DNA from: Methanosarcina acetivorans C2A
Lineage (GTDB): Archaea > Halobacteriota > Methanosarcinia > Methanosarcinales > Methanosarcinaceae
NCBI RefSeq assembly: GCF_000007345.1
Contig: NC_003552.1
Span: 2,480,001-2,544,000, forward strand
Reading direction: 5' to 3'
Length of the DNA: 64,000 nt
Shown here one piece after another: positions 54,487-63,961 of the stretch. The translations under genes were made by a program, and so were the position numbers. Positions within the stretch are counted from its first letter, which is position 1. Each line of letters starts with the position of its first letter. The notes beneath the pieces were generated by a model, which was not told the origin of the DNA, ran no database searches, and worked only from the letters and a program-made list of their open reading frames with translations.

Positions 54487-57400
54487 CTATTTTAAGTCCA
54501 TTAGTTGTATGATACTTAATCTGTTCCGGACTGAATTTCCAGCTCCAATATAATTCCCAGAAAGATCTGTGTATACTCCCACCCCTGTCTCCTTATTCAA
54601 ATAAACATAAACATCTTGATTTTGTCTATAAGTCGATTTATAAACTTCAGGTGCAGTATTTATATGATTCTGAATAGCTTTTTCATATAGATCTCCATTA
54701 GCTTTATTCCAATTGCCTTTTATTCCGAAATCAGTTGCATGTTTCCATTCATGTTGTAATTTCGAACTTGTGATTTTTGTATTAGGCAAGTCCGCTCTTT
54801 TGATAACGTTGTAAATTTGGTTACTATTTTTAGCAACTTTTCCAGAATCTATCACATCGTCAACTTTCTTCTCTGCATCCACCGTTTTATCCAGTAGCTT
54901 AAACAAATCCTCAACGTTATCCGCATGAGTAACTGTTTCCTCCAGAGCCTGAACTCCTAGCCTTCCCCCTGTCACACCCGGAACGAAAGCACATACAAGG
55001 TCAACACCAAGACCGATGTATGTCCATTTATCAGCATTCCCGGTGCGGATGTCGTCTAAATCCATCAAAAGAAATCCGCCATCCACAAGGACGTCCACAA
55101 CATGCCCACTCGGATCAGTATACTTCACCGGGTTGTTCAGCACATAAGAATACCTGTTCAACGCCTGCGGATTATACGGGTCAGGAAGCATTGTATCCGG
55201 CTGAACGAAAACCCTGTACTCAGGCGAGTAATACCTCGCACCGTAGTACATCAGCCCTGTATCGGCATCATTTTCCTGCCCTGTAAACCCGTATTTCTCC
55301 AGCCCGCCTGACCGAACCTGTCCGTATGGGAAATCGGTGCGTTCGACCTCAAGCCCATTCTCGTTAACCATCAGGGAAGTGCTGCCTATGTGATCGGAGA
55401 GGTACCACTCCATACTTTCGGATGTTTCTTTGGCTACGCGTTCATCATCGCGGAAGAAGTAGCTGGTAGAGATGCCGTTATCGATTTCGTAGAACTTGTT
55501 GATGTAATAGGTGAATTCTCCATCGGAATTCTGTTTCTTGATTCTCTGGCCGTTTGCATCGTACCAGTACTTTTCTACAAGGGAATTATTGGCAGAGTAA
55601 CGGACTTCACTTAACTGGTTGGCATCGTTGTAGACGTAGATGAAATCCTCATCGTCGACAAGGTTTCCGTTTGCGTCATAGTCGAGGGTGTTTCCGTTGT
55701 AGGTAACAGGTGCGTGGGACGGGGTCGCAGAGTATCCGTAAGAGGAGACTGTGGCGCCGTTGTTATCCACCTGCCTGATACTGCCATACCGGTCGTAGGT
55801 GAAATCTCTCTGGTAGGTCGGGACGCTGTTGACCGACATATCTGCGCTGACCAGCCTGTCAAGGTCGTCGTATCCGTAGGTTTTTACGGAATTTTGGGTG
55901 TTGTCCGCGATCTCGAGGACATTGCCGACGTTATCGAAATCGTAGTTGAGGTCCTGGAGGCCTGCGGAATAGATTCTGTCCAGCAGCAGTTTTTGACTGT
56001 CGTAGGTGTAGGTTGTGATTACGCCGTTGGAATATTCCTTTCTTGTGATCTGGTTCCTTGCGTTATAGTCAAGGTCGTCAATCACGCCGTCAACGCTTTC
56101 AAGAAGGGTCTGCGCATTGTATGTCAGGCTGACGGCTTCGCCGTTCGGGTAGGTGATTCCCGTGACCCTGTCCATGCTGTCATAATCGTAGGACGTGGTG
56201 TAGGGTGTACCGTCAATGGTTAAAGTTTCGCTTTCTACCCTGTAGCGCAGGTCGTAGTCGTAACTTGATGATGCGGGTCCTTTTGTTACCCGGGAAAGCG
56301 TACCGTTAAATTCAAGGTCGTAGGTGAAACTGATGTCCTCATCGTTAGGGTAATCTATTGCAGTAACCCTGTCCAGGTCATCATAACTGAGGATTGTCGA
56401 AACTCCCCGTGAATCGGTCTGGTTTATCAGGTTTCCGTTCAGGTCGTATTCATAGGTCCAGCTGCCCATGTCAGAGTCGTCCATTGCCACTTTCCTGCCG
56501 AGGGAATCGTAGGTGAAATAAACACTGGGCGGAGCCTGAGGGTCATTGAAGCCCGGCGTAATCTCGATGAGATTATTCAGGGCATCGTAACTGTAGGATG
56601 TAACGTAAGTTTCGCCTTCGTTGAACTCATATACCTTGACAATATTTCCGAAAACATCACTTGTTAGTGTTTTGTCAACGCCGTTCTGGTTGGTAATCGT
56701 GGTGTCGTCAAGGTTGTAATCGTATGTCAGGGTAGTGCTGTCAGTATTGGTGATAACCGTTGGCCGTCCGGCTGCATCATACTCGTAGGTTACGGATAAG
56801 CCGGTTTGGTCCGAATAATGCGGGATTTCGGCACTTTCTACAAGGCCCAGTTCGTTATATGCGGTGTTCTGGATAATCCAGCCGCCTTCCCCTTCATACT
56901 TTTTCTGGATCAATTGACCGAAGCCGTCGTATGAGTCAGTGGAGTCGAAAGTAGAGACATAGTTTTTTTCTTCAAGCACAACAGTGGGCTCAGACGATGC
57001 GAATTTACGGACATATAAATAAGAAAGTCTAATGTCATTGCCACTGTCCCAGGTATGTATATTTATCGAACCTGAAAGATTGTTTTCACATGTGCCAGAA
57101 ATGACAAGGCCGTTAATTGTTAGTTTCTGTGTACTATTCGTTGAGGAAAATGAAAATCTATTCCATACTCCGGTAGACCACGATGGCCGAGCTTGTGCAA
57201 CTGTAATGAAACTTCCTGAACCCGGATAATATCGTATTGACGTGCCTGTTCCTCCTGTCCCATCCGCATACGATTCTATACGACATGTCGCAAGTATCGT
57301 TTGGTCATTTTGCCTTCTGACATCAAGTGTCATGCGTGGTCCGTAGTCGCCGAATGATGAAAACTTCATCAACCCCCCAACGATGTACTCTGTACCGGAA

Positions 57401-60400
57401 AACTTATTAAATGTATTTACCTCGTTGCTTGGTGTCACCTTCAGCACTTTGTCTCCATTGTCATCAACAATTGTCGGCGAGCCAACTTCATTCCATTTAG
57501 CATTGTCTATTACACCGCTTTCGAAATCATCAAAGAATTCAAAAACATCATCGCCATTCTCTGCTGATGAAACATATGAGTTATCATAATACATTTTGAT
57601 AGTAGCACCATCAATTCCATCGATTACAGGAACCTTTACCCAGACTTTTGCATAACTGGAATCAACCTTTTCTTCGATCCAATATGGAAGTAGAATGCCA
57701 TTTTCATCAACAAAACGAAGATCATCAAAATCGGATTGCATCTCTGATTCATAGTTAATATCCAGCTTCACCTGGTAATCAGTCAGGGTTCCGTCTGATG
57801 ATGGTGAAATTGTGATACGTTTATAATTGCTGAATACAGAACCATTAATGACGTAATTGTTCTCTTCACTACCACATTCTTTTGTTGTGGTTAAAATTTT
57901 TTCAGGCGCTACTCCATCCTGATAGTACGTATACTCAATAGATGGAGAATCAAGTGTGTCATTGACTTTCAGTACTTTTGTTATTCTGTGCAGGTCATCA
58001 TAGATATACGCTATAGAAATGTCGTTACTGTCTGTTATTTTCGTTATCCTGCCAAGGTCGTTGAATTCATAACACTCTTTTTGACCAAAGGCGTTTTCGA
58101 TGTAAACGGGGTATAAATGGTTTTCATCATATCCTATGTTCTTTGAAGCCCCTTCCGGATTTGTAATCCGGATTATATTTCCATAGTTATCGTAATCGTA
58201 CAGAACATTGGGATTATCTCCCATATTGTTCCATAATACTGTTTTAGTGAGCTGCCCTTTGCTAATGGCACTGTTGTCATTTGTTTCGTCATAATAGTAC
58301 CATGATTCGCTCTTCTTTACATGATCGGAGTCTTCCACCCATTCATGTGTTTTTTTTCCGAGGATCCACGGATTTTCTGCATTGGCATATCCAAAATGGT
58401 AATATTTTTCATCCCCGGCATTGTTCACATCGCCGTGATCTGTTATGGAAAGCGGGTTCCCGTAATCGTCATATTCGTTATATTCGGTGAGATATGACCA
58501 GCCGGCTGAACTGGTCGGGTTCTGTACCAGCCCGTCGAACCTTGTTTTGGACTCCGAGTCCAGCAAAATCAGGTTGACATCAGGGTATATTTCCTGAGCA
58601 GTATATTCCGTGTCCGAGGAACTGTAAAGGTTTCCGTTTTTGTCCCAGACTTCAGTATGGTGTTCGATGCCCTTGAGGACGTTGTCCTGGTGGAAAAAGT
58701 GCTTTACTATCGAATACTCGTTTTCAACAGTAACTTCACCAAATCCTCTGAATTCGATTTCTTCCGGTGGGTCGAAGTACTGCATTCCGTTTTTATAGGT
58801 GTAATCTGTTGTTGAAACTACGCTTCCCGTGCCTGTAATACCATTATCTCCTGTCACACTGCTTGTGACCCACATACTCATGGTCAAATCCGAAACGCCG
58901 TCTTCCCCGGTGTTATCGAAGAGCGTAGAAGGTTCATATTTTATGGTCGTGCTTCCACCGGTTGAGTGCTGTATTTTTTTGAGCAGGCCCTGAGTTTTGT
59001 AATTTTCTGTACTCTCAGTGTTCGTGTTTGTCCAGGCACAGTAATCGCTATAGCCTGCTTTGATAATGTCTGTCAAACCGTCTCCATTCAAATCAGCAAA
59101 CCGTACACCCTGGTCTTTGCCGTAGCTTGCGATCAACGTTGGCGGATTCCATGAGTTATCGTTTTCCCAGCCATTGCCAGTGCTTATCCAGGCATCGTAA
59201 GTGTACCCGGCATCGTTATAATAACTCTTAAGAATGTCAGTCAAACCGTCTCCGTTAACATCCACTAAGACTACACCCTGATCTGAGTCGAGAGATATTG
59301 GGGGCGCCCAGGAGTTATCCTGTTCCCATCCACTGCCGGTGTTTAACCATGAAGAGCGTAGTTTAAAGATATCGACCAGGTCGTCTCCGTTAAGGTCCGT
59401 GAGTCGTACGCCTGTATCAATATTATCGTATGAGAAGTAAGTAGGCGGGTTCCATGAATTATCCTGTATCCAGCCTTCACCGGTATTGAGATAAGCATCA
59501 TAGTATATAGTTCCACGATCGTTTTTGTAACCCTTAATTATGTCAACTAATCCGTCCCCGTTGACATCTAAAACTCTTACACCATAATCACTTGACCAGC
59601 CAAAATCCAGTGGAGGTATCCATGAGTTGTTTTGTTCCCAACCGGTACCGGTATTCAACCAGGCAGAGGAAATGTAAAATCCGTGCTGGATAATGTCAAC
59701 TAATCCGTCCCCGTTGACATCTGCAAGGCGAGCTCCCCCATCATGATTATAATGCCTGAAATATGTTGGTGTTGTCCAGGAACTGTTCAGTTCCCAGTCA
59801 TCTCCGGTATTTATCCAGGTTGAGCAATAAACATCCCCGTCACTATCTACATATCCTTTAAGGATGTCATCTAATCCGTCGCCATTAACATCTGCAATTC
59901 TTCTTCCCTTGTCTCCTGACATGGAAGTTGGTGGGGTCCAGGAACTACTTTCCTGCCACCCTTCGGTTATTGAGTCATATTCAAAAACAGTAGGTGGGAA
60001 CTCTTCATTGTTTAATCCTGTTTTTGTAATGGATTTCAGATGTAATTTTAACTGTTGGGTTTCATAATCAAGATCATATTTCCAGAGAACGGTTTCATCG
60101 TTACGAACAGTAATACTGGAGATCAAGTTTTTTTCGATAATTTTGTTACCATATTCATAAATAGTGAATACACGTGGTTTTTCCGTGAACTCAAAATCAA
60201 TAACTGCATGATTGTCGTTGTAGGTTATGCTGTCAGGATATGTGCTTCCGACCTCGCCACTTACCGGATTTTCAAGATACGTATATTTAATCTTGTTGCC
60301 ATTGACGTCCTCTATAAGATCGAGCCACCATTTACTGACATAATTTCTTGATTCAACGGAGTTTCTTTGTTCGGAATCAATATTATAACCAAAACGATAT

Positions 60401-61131
60401 TTTGTCCCGTCCGGCATGTTGAGGGTCCAGTAGTCCCCGAAAGAATTGCTACTGGTTGCACTCTTTTCAATTTTCATAAAACTTTCAGTTTCGGTGTGAT
60501 ATGAGTTGTCACTTTCCACATAGACGAGTTTATATGTTGAGCCGTCCAAAACAAGAATAAATCTATCATCATTTGTGTTTTCAGGGGTATATCTGGTATC
60601 CCTGATAATGCAGTTCTCATTCAATGACCACCCAATCCCCAGTGAACCGTATGTTCCTTTTGAGCCTGTAGCACTGGAATAGGTTAGAGAAACCTCCGGC
60701 TCTAATCCAGTTCTTCCTTTTAAAGTTTCAATCGGATAAGAATAAACAAAAGAACCTGTAAACAGGCTTGTGTCAAAGTAATTGTTTTCATTTTCCAGGG
60801 TAGGACTAAGATACGCTTTTGCATCCCTTAAAGGCTCCTCATCTTCGGAAACTGTAGTTGCAGTTAACATAGTATCTTCAGAAACAGTTTCTGTATCATC
60901 GTCCACACTTTCACTATCAAGATCGGAAATTGTTTCACTCGTTTCTTCCTCAGATTCTACTATGTTTTTATTATTTTCCTCGTATGACTCGGAATCAACT
61001 TGTGAACCCTCGGAATTTACGTCCTGGCTTGCCTCTGTGTTTTCAAGACAATATACATTCGGTGTGAGCAATACAATAATCATAAAAATTGAAAGCAGTC
61101 TTCTGGTATGGATCGGAACCTGTAGTACCAT
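54487..61131 (-). CDS. giant secreted SpvB/VCBS/YD-repeat/Rhs toxin with colicin-D-like tip
   Basis: About 2214 residues. ATG 61131 is preferred (AAGG nine bases upstream; ATG 61140 is too close). Order: signal peptide (LLSIFMIIVLLTPNVYC); acidic Ser/Glu linker; SpvB/TcdB-like start (GRTGLEPEVSLTYSSATGS, about 130); six VCBS/FG-GAP repeats (VNGDGLDDILKGY type, about 400-690); a TcdB-like middle; DUF2341 (about 1100-1180) with a lectin-like segment; YD repeats (about 1390-1800); Rhs core ending NPVKYTDPSGH (about 2013); pre-toxin linker; tip of about 120 residues. The tip's KHATDFGIKGNWNKANGDL, KSTYRQNQ and DLSGNYIGAG follow the colicin D tRNase pattern. It probably acts on competing cells. 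Confidence 0.88.
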   Translation of the reverse strand: MVLQVPIHTRRLLSIFMIIVLLTPNVYCLENTEASQDVNSEGSQVDSESYEENNKNIVESEEETSETISDLDSESVDDDTETVSEDTMLTATTVSEDEEPLRDAKAYLSPTLENENNYFDTSLFTGSFVYSYPIETLKGRTGLEPEVSLTYSSATGSKGTYGSLGIGWSLNENCIIRDTRYTPENTNDDRFILVLDGSTYKLVYVESDNSYHTETESFMKIEKSATSSNSFGDYWTLNMPDGTKYRFGYNIDSEQRNSVESRNYVSKWWLDLIEDVNGNKIKYTYLENPVSGEVGSTYPDSITYNDNHAVIDFEFTEKPRVFTIYEYGNKIIEKNLISSITVRNDETVLWKYDLDYETQQLKLHLKSITKTGLNNEEFPPTVFEYDSITEGWQESSSWTPPTSMSGDKGRRIADVNGDGLDDILKGYVDSDGDVYCSTWINTGDDWELNSSWTTPTYFRHYNHDGGARLADVNGDGLVDIIQHGFYISSAWLNTGTGWEQNNSWIPPLDFGWSSDYGVRVLDVNGDGLVDIIKGYKNDRGTIYYDAYLNTGEGWIQDNSWNPPTYFSYDNIDTGVRLTDLNGDDLVDIFKLRSSWLNTGSGWEQDNSWAPPISLDSDQGVVLVDVNGDGLTDILKSYYNDAGYTYDAWISTGNGWENDNSWNPPTLIASYGKDQGVRFADLNGDGLTDIIKAGYSDYCAWTNTNTESTENYKTQGLLKKIQHSTGGSTTIKYEPSTLFDNTGEDGVSDLTMSMWVTSSVTGDNGITGTGSVVSTTDYTYKNGMQYFDPPEEIEFRGFGEVTVENEYSIVKHFFHQDNVLKGIEHHTEVWDKNGNLYSSSDTEYTAQEIYPDVNLILLDSESKTRFDGLVQNPTSSAGWSYLTEYNEYDDYGNPLSITDHGDVNNAGDEKYYHFGYANAENPWILGKKTHEWVEDSDHVKKSESWYYYDETNDNSAISKGQLTKTVLWNNMGDNPNVLYDYDNYGNIIRITNPEGASKNIGYDENHLYPVYIENAFGQKECYEFNDLGRITKITDSNDISIAYIYDDLHRITKVLKVNDTLDSPSIEYTYYQDGVAPEKILTTTKECGSEENNYVINGSVFSNYKRITISPSSDGTLTDYQVKLDINYESEMQSDFDDLRFVDENGILLPYWIEEKVDSSYAKVWVKVPVIDGIDGATIKMYYDNSYVSSAENGDDVFEFFDDFESGVIDNAKWNEVGSPTIVDDNGDKVLKVTPSNEVNTFNKFSGTEYIVGGLMKFSSFGDYGPRMTLDVRRQNDQTILATCRIESYADGTGGTGTSIRYYPGSGSFITVAQARPSWSTGVWNRFSFSSTNSTQKLTINGLVISGTCENNLSGSINIHTWDSGNDIRLSYLYVRKFASSEPTVVLEEKNYVSTFDSTDSYDGFGQLIQKKYEGEGGWIIQNTAYNELGLVESAEIPHYSDQTGLSVTYEYDAAGRPTVITNTDSTTLTYDYNLDDTTITNQNGVDKTLTSDVFGNIVKVYEFNEGETYVTSYSYDALNNLIEITPGFNDPQAPPSVYFTYDSLGRKVAMDDSDMGSWTYEYDLNGNLINQTDSRGVSTILSYDDLDRVTAIDYPNDEDISFTYDLEFNGTLSRVTKGPASSSYDYDLRYRVESETLTIDGTPYTTSYDYDSMDRVTGITYPNGEAVSLTYNAQTLLESVDGVIDDLDYNARNQITRKEYSNGVITTYTYDSQKLLLDRIYSAGLQDLNYDFDNVGNVLEIADNTQNSVKTYGYDDLDRLVSADMSVNSVPTYQRDFTYDRYGSIRQVDNNGATVSSYGYSATPSHAPVTYNGNTLDYDANGNLVDDEDFIYVYNDANQLSEVRYSANNSLVEKYWYDANGQRIKKQNSDGEFTYYINKFYEIDNGISTSYFFRDDERVAKETSESMEWYLSDHIGSTSLMVNENGLEVERTDFPYGQVRSGGLEKYGFTGQENDADTGLMYYGARYYSPEYRVFVQPDTMLPDPYNPQALNRYSYVLNNPVKYTDPSGHVVDVLVDGGFLLMDLDDIRTGNADKWTYIGLGVDLVCAFVPGVTGGRLGVQALEETVTHADNVEDLFKLLDKTVDAEKKVDDVIDSGKVAKNSNQIYNVIKRADLPNTKITSSKLQHEWKHATDFGIKGNWNKANGDLYEKAIQNHINTAPEVYKSTYRQNQDVYVYLNKETGVGVYTDLSGNYIGAGNSVRNRLSIIQLMDLK

Positions 61132-61140
61132 GAAAAACAT

Positions 61141-61807
61141 CCTTACTTTATTTTTTTAATGGAATATAATTTTTCGATGTAGTCGGGTATGTTTTCAATA
61201 TAAAAATAAAATAAATGTCAAGTATCTATTTTTGAAAAAAAACCTTCGATAAAAATGATATACTCATATAAAAAATTAATGTATATTAAAATATACTATT
61301 AAAAAAATTAATATTGTATAGTTGGTTAATACTTTTTTCTCACCTTTAAAATCTAAAAATAAGCTATATTTTATGTATAACATTAATTAATATAAATTAT
61401 TTATTTACTATGTAATAAATAGATTTTTTAATATGTGTGTTTTTTGTTAAATTGAGGTTATCTAAAACTGAAAACTTTTAGCCCTTTCAAGGCGGCACCT
61501 GCTTTCAAAAATATTGGCCTCAGTGATCTTTTAGATTTTTATCAATTACTTTTAGCTAGCTTATTGTGTCTAAATATTTTGGATGTTTTCGATCCTCAAA
61601 ATATAGAAATTGATGATGACTTATAAAAATAAATTCTTTAGTTTTTGTTACTGATGCTTACCATAGTATAGGTCTGTACGTTCTGTAGCATCGGCAATTT
61701 GAAGATAAGAAGCAGGCTTACAGTATGTAATTTGGTCTATATCATGCAAAGATCAACATTGAGTACACGAGTTGAGACGTCCATAAAACGAGTGGTTCTT
61801 TTCATTA
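61141..61807. other. very AT-rich promoter region of the Rhs gene
   Basis: About 670 bp. 61180-61440 is extremely AT-rich with many TATA-like boxes. A short start-less coding-like frame on the plus strand (GLSDLLDFYQLLLASLLCLN, about 61480-61625) may be a gene remnant. Nothing else recognised. Confidence 0.45.
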
Positions 61808-61905
61808 TGCTTCGTCGGACTACTCAGCGCGTAAGTATACCCGTTCAGGCCCTGCGGATGTATGAATCAGGGAGCAGTGCATCAGTTTTGAATAAACCAT
61901 GCAGT
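61808..61905 (-). pseudogene. highly decayed Rhs-core fragment
   Basis: CTTCGTCGGACTACTCAGCG, then GCCCTGCGGATGTATGAATC and the following 40 bases align with the core ends of the other cassettes (for example 53145-53230) at about 70 percent. It is too damaged to code. It places Rhs debris on the 5' side of the full-length gene as well. Confidence 0.6.
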
Positions 61906-62068
61906 CAAAAAACAAAACAGCAATTTTTAGTCAGAACCGGAATTTTGGGGTTGGTTTTATCTATCTTTACGAATTCTAAAGGCAATTGTTTTTGAACGAA
62001 ATTGTTTCTGAACGAAAGTCCAGAATAGATTCAGGATAAATTCAGAAGAAAACCGGACTGATCCGACA

Positions 62069-62962
62069 ATGACAGATACAAATCCAGAAAATGTGAATAA
62101 TTCAAAAATTACCATCATCTGCTCTGCCCCTGACCTTGCAAGCCAGAACATAAAGAAGCACCTTCTCGCCCTCAGGGAATGGAAGCCTCTGGAACTCCCC
62201 GAAAACTCCGGGTTTTCCGCTGTCCTGGAGTCTGCGGACGGGAAGTTCAGGCTTGTAGATATCGAGGAAATCCACGTTTTTCAGGACGGGCTTGATAAGA
62301 AACTGGAAGCTGCCGGGCTTCCTGCCGAATTGATTATTTTTGCCTCCAAGCACAGGAGCAAGGAGGAAGTGAAGTCCCTGACCGTGCACTGCACAGGAAA
62401 TTCCTCGAACGAAGCCAGACTCGGGGGACACCCGAAAGAGCTTGCGGTATCCTCTCCGCCGGCTATGAAATCCATCCTGATGGAGATGAAAAGGCTTGCC
62501 AAAGTAAAGGGGCTGGACTACGACGTAACTCTGGAAGTAACCCACCACGGACCAACCGAACTAAACGTGCCTTCCCTCTATGCCGAAATCGGGAGCACAG
62601 AGGGACAGTGGGAAGAACCGGTCCCCGGGGAAATTGTTGCCCGGGCCATTCTTACCGTATCCCTGGAAAAAGTGCCGACAGCGGTAGGTTTCGGAGGCGG
62701 GCACTATGCCATGCGCCAGACCGGGCTGCTGCTTGAAACAGCTATCTCTTTCGGACATAATTTCCCCAAGTACCAGCTGGAATTCGTGGATGAGGCTCTT
62801 ATCAGGCAGGCGGTTGAGAAATCAAATGCCGAATTTGCTTACTTTGACCGGAAGTCCATGAAAAGTGCGGACCGAAAAAGGATCTCCCAAATTCTGGAGA
62901 AACTGGGGCTAAAAGTCTTGAAAGAATCCGAGATCAGGGAAAAGTACGGCAGGGAAGAATAA
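62069..62962 (+). CDS. dtdA: D-aminoacyl-tRNA deacylase (archaeal/GEK1 type)
   Basis: 297 residues, the usual length. Hallmarks: ICSAPDLASQNIKKHLL near the start, VTHHGPTELNVPSLYAEIGS (zinc-binding His pair), and VGFGGGHYAMRQTGLLLET. It removes D-amino acids from mischarged tRNA as a Zn2+ enzyme in the cytoplasm and is typical of archaea and plants. No clear SD before the ATG. It marks the return to core chromosome. Confidence 0.93.
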   Translation: MTDTNPENVNNSKITIICSAPDLASQNIKKHLLALREWKPLELPENSGFSAVLESADGKFRLVDIEEIHVFQDGLDKKLEAAGLPAELIIFASKHRSKEEVKSLTVHCTGNSSNEARLGGHPKELAVSSPPAMKSILMEMKRLAKVKGLDYDVTLEVTHHGPTELNVPSLYAEIGSTEGQWEEPVPGEIVARAILTVSLEKVPTAVGFGGGHYAMRQTGLLLETAISFGHNFPKYQLEFVDEALIRQAVEKSNAEFAYFDRKSMKSADRKRISQILEKLGLKVLKESEIREKYGREE

Positions 62963-63042
62963 AGTTTATTGCATGATATCCCAAGTATCAGTGGGTATCT
63001 AAGTATCACAAAGGTCATTCAGTTCTTCGGGACAGAATCATC

Positions 63043-63405
63043 ATGTTCGATATCAGTCCTTTTTCTTTATTCCTCCGCTTTCTGTTCGGAGGAAGCGCTG
63101 TTTTAGCTTCCACCCTGATCGCCCGGACTTTCGGGGGCAAGCTAGGGGGAATCTTTGCTGCCTTTCCGGCAGTGTACCTGGCAGCAGTCGTGGGCTTGGG
63201 CCTGGAATATAAGGGCAGTGAACTGCTGTCTGTGACCGAGCAACTTTCGAGAGGAGCACTGGTGGGAATGGCAGCAGACATCTGCTGTGCACTTGCTGCA
63301 AGCTATTTTATTCTCAGGTATGGGTGGAAGAGAGGCCTTGCTTATGCCCTTTCCTTATGGGCGTTGCTTGCTCCGCTTATTTACTTTACATGGTTCGGGT
63401 TTTGA
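63043..63405 (+). CDS. DUF3147 family membrane protein
   Basis: 120 residues with four hydrophobic helices. FLFGGSAVLASTLIARTFGG and GGIFAAFPAVYLAA are shared with the paralogue at 63575, so the two probably form a heteromeric membrane unit. Function unknown; resembles half-size transporter-like families. Confidence 0.82.
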   Translation: MFDISPFSLFLRFLFGGSAVLASTLIARTFGGKLGGIFAAFPAVYLAAVVGLGLEYKGSELLSVTEQLSRGALVGMAADICCALAASYFILRYGWKRGLAYALSLWALLAPLIYFTWFGF

Positions 63406-63485
63406 AAAGGCGAAAATGGTCCGGAAAATAGCAGTTTAGAGAGCGACAGTCAAAATAATTATGTTCAATGAAAAAAAATCAAACT

Positions 63486-63562
63486 GGGACTAAACCAATG
63501 GAAATCAAAATAAGGCCTGAAACGGGAACTAAACCAATGGAAATCAAAACAAGGCTTGAATC
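63486..63562 (+). repeat. 38-bp tandem duplication
   Basis: ACTAAACCAATGGAAATCAA with flanking GGGA and AAGGC occurs twice in direct succession between the two DUF3147 genes, ending just before the second SD. Confidence 0.88.
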
Positions 63563-63574
63563 GCGAGGTCGCTC

Positions 63575-63961
63575 ATGAAAGTCGATATTCGCGACCTGGG
63601 TTTGCGTTTCATCTTCGGGGGTCTGGCAGTTGCTGCCTGTTATGTTGTGCTCCAGCTTGTGCCTTCGAAGTCCTTTGCAGGGATTTTTGCCGCTTTCCCT
63701 GCGGTAATGGCTGCAGCTGTGATTATGGCAGGGCACTTTGGAAACTCTGAACAGGCAGCTGACATCGCCTTCGGAGCCAGTGCAGGGATGCTGGGCTGTA
63801 CTATCTGCGTGTTCACAGCCACCTTCTGTATGGAACATCTCGGGAAATGGGGGCTGTCTCTCGGAATCGCTCTTGTAGTCTGGTTTTTCAGTTCATACGC
63901 AGCAATTATGCTGATGCAGAACTTGCTGGAAAAACGAAAAAAGCAAAGAAACAGTATGTAA
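63575..63961 (+). CDS. DUF3147 family membrane protein (paralogue)
   Basis: 128 residues with four helices; RFIFGGLAVAACYVVLQLVP and AGIFAAFPAVMAAAVIMAG mirror the gene at 63043. ATG with GAGGT six bases upstream. Basic C-terminus (KRKKQRNS) is probably cytoplasmic. The function of the pair is unknown. Confidence 0.82.
   Translation: MKVDIRDLGLRFIFGGLAVAACYVVLQLVPSKSFAGIFAAFPAVMAAAVIMAGHFGNSEQAADIAFGASAGMLGCTICVFTATFCMEHLGKWGLSLGIALVVWFFSSYAAIMLMQNLLEKRKKQRNSM

Noticed and set aside
55714..56223. Plus-strand 169-codon open frame inside the Rhs gene
   Set aside because: It is the antisense shadow of YD-repeat coding sequence and has no independent features. The same holds for 840-1307, 16262-17029 and 23236-23769, opposite their genes.
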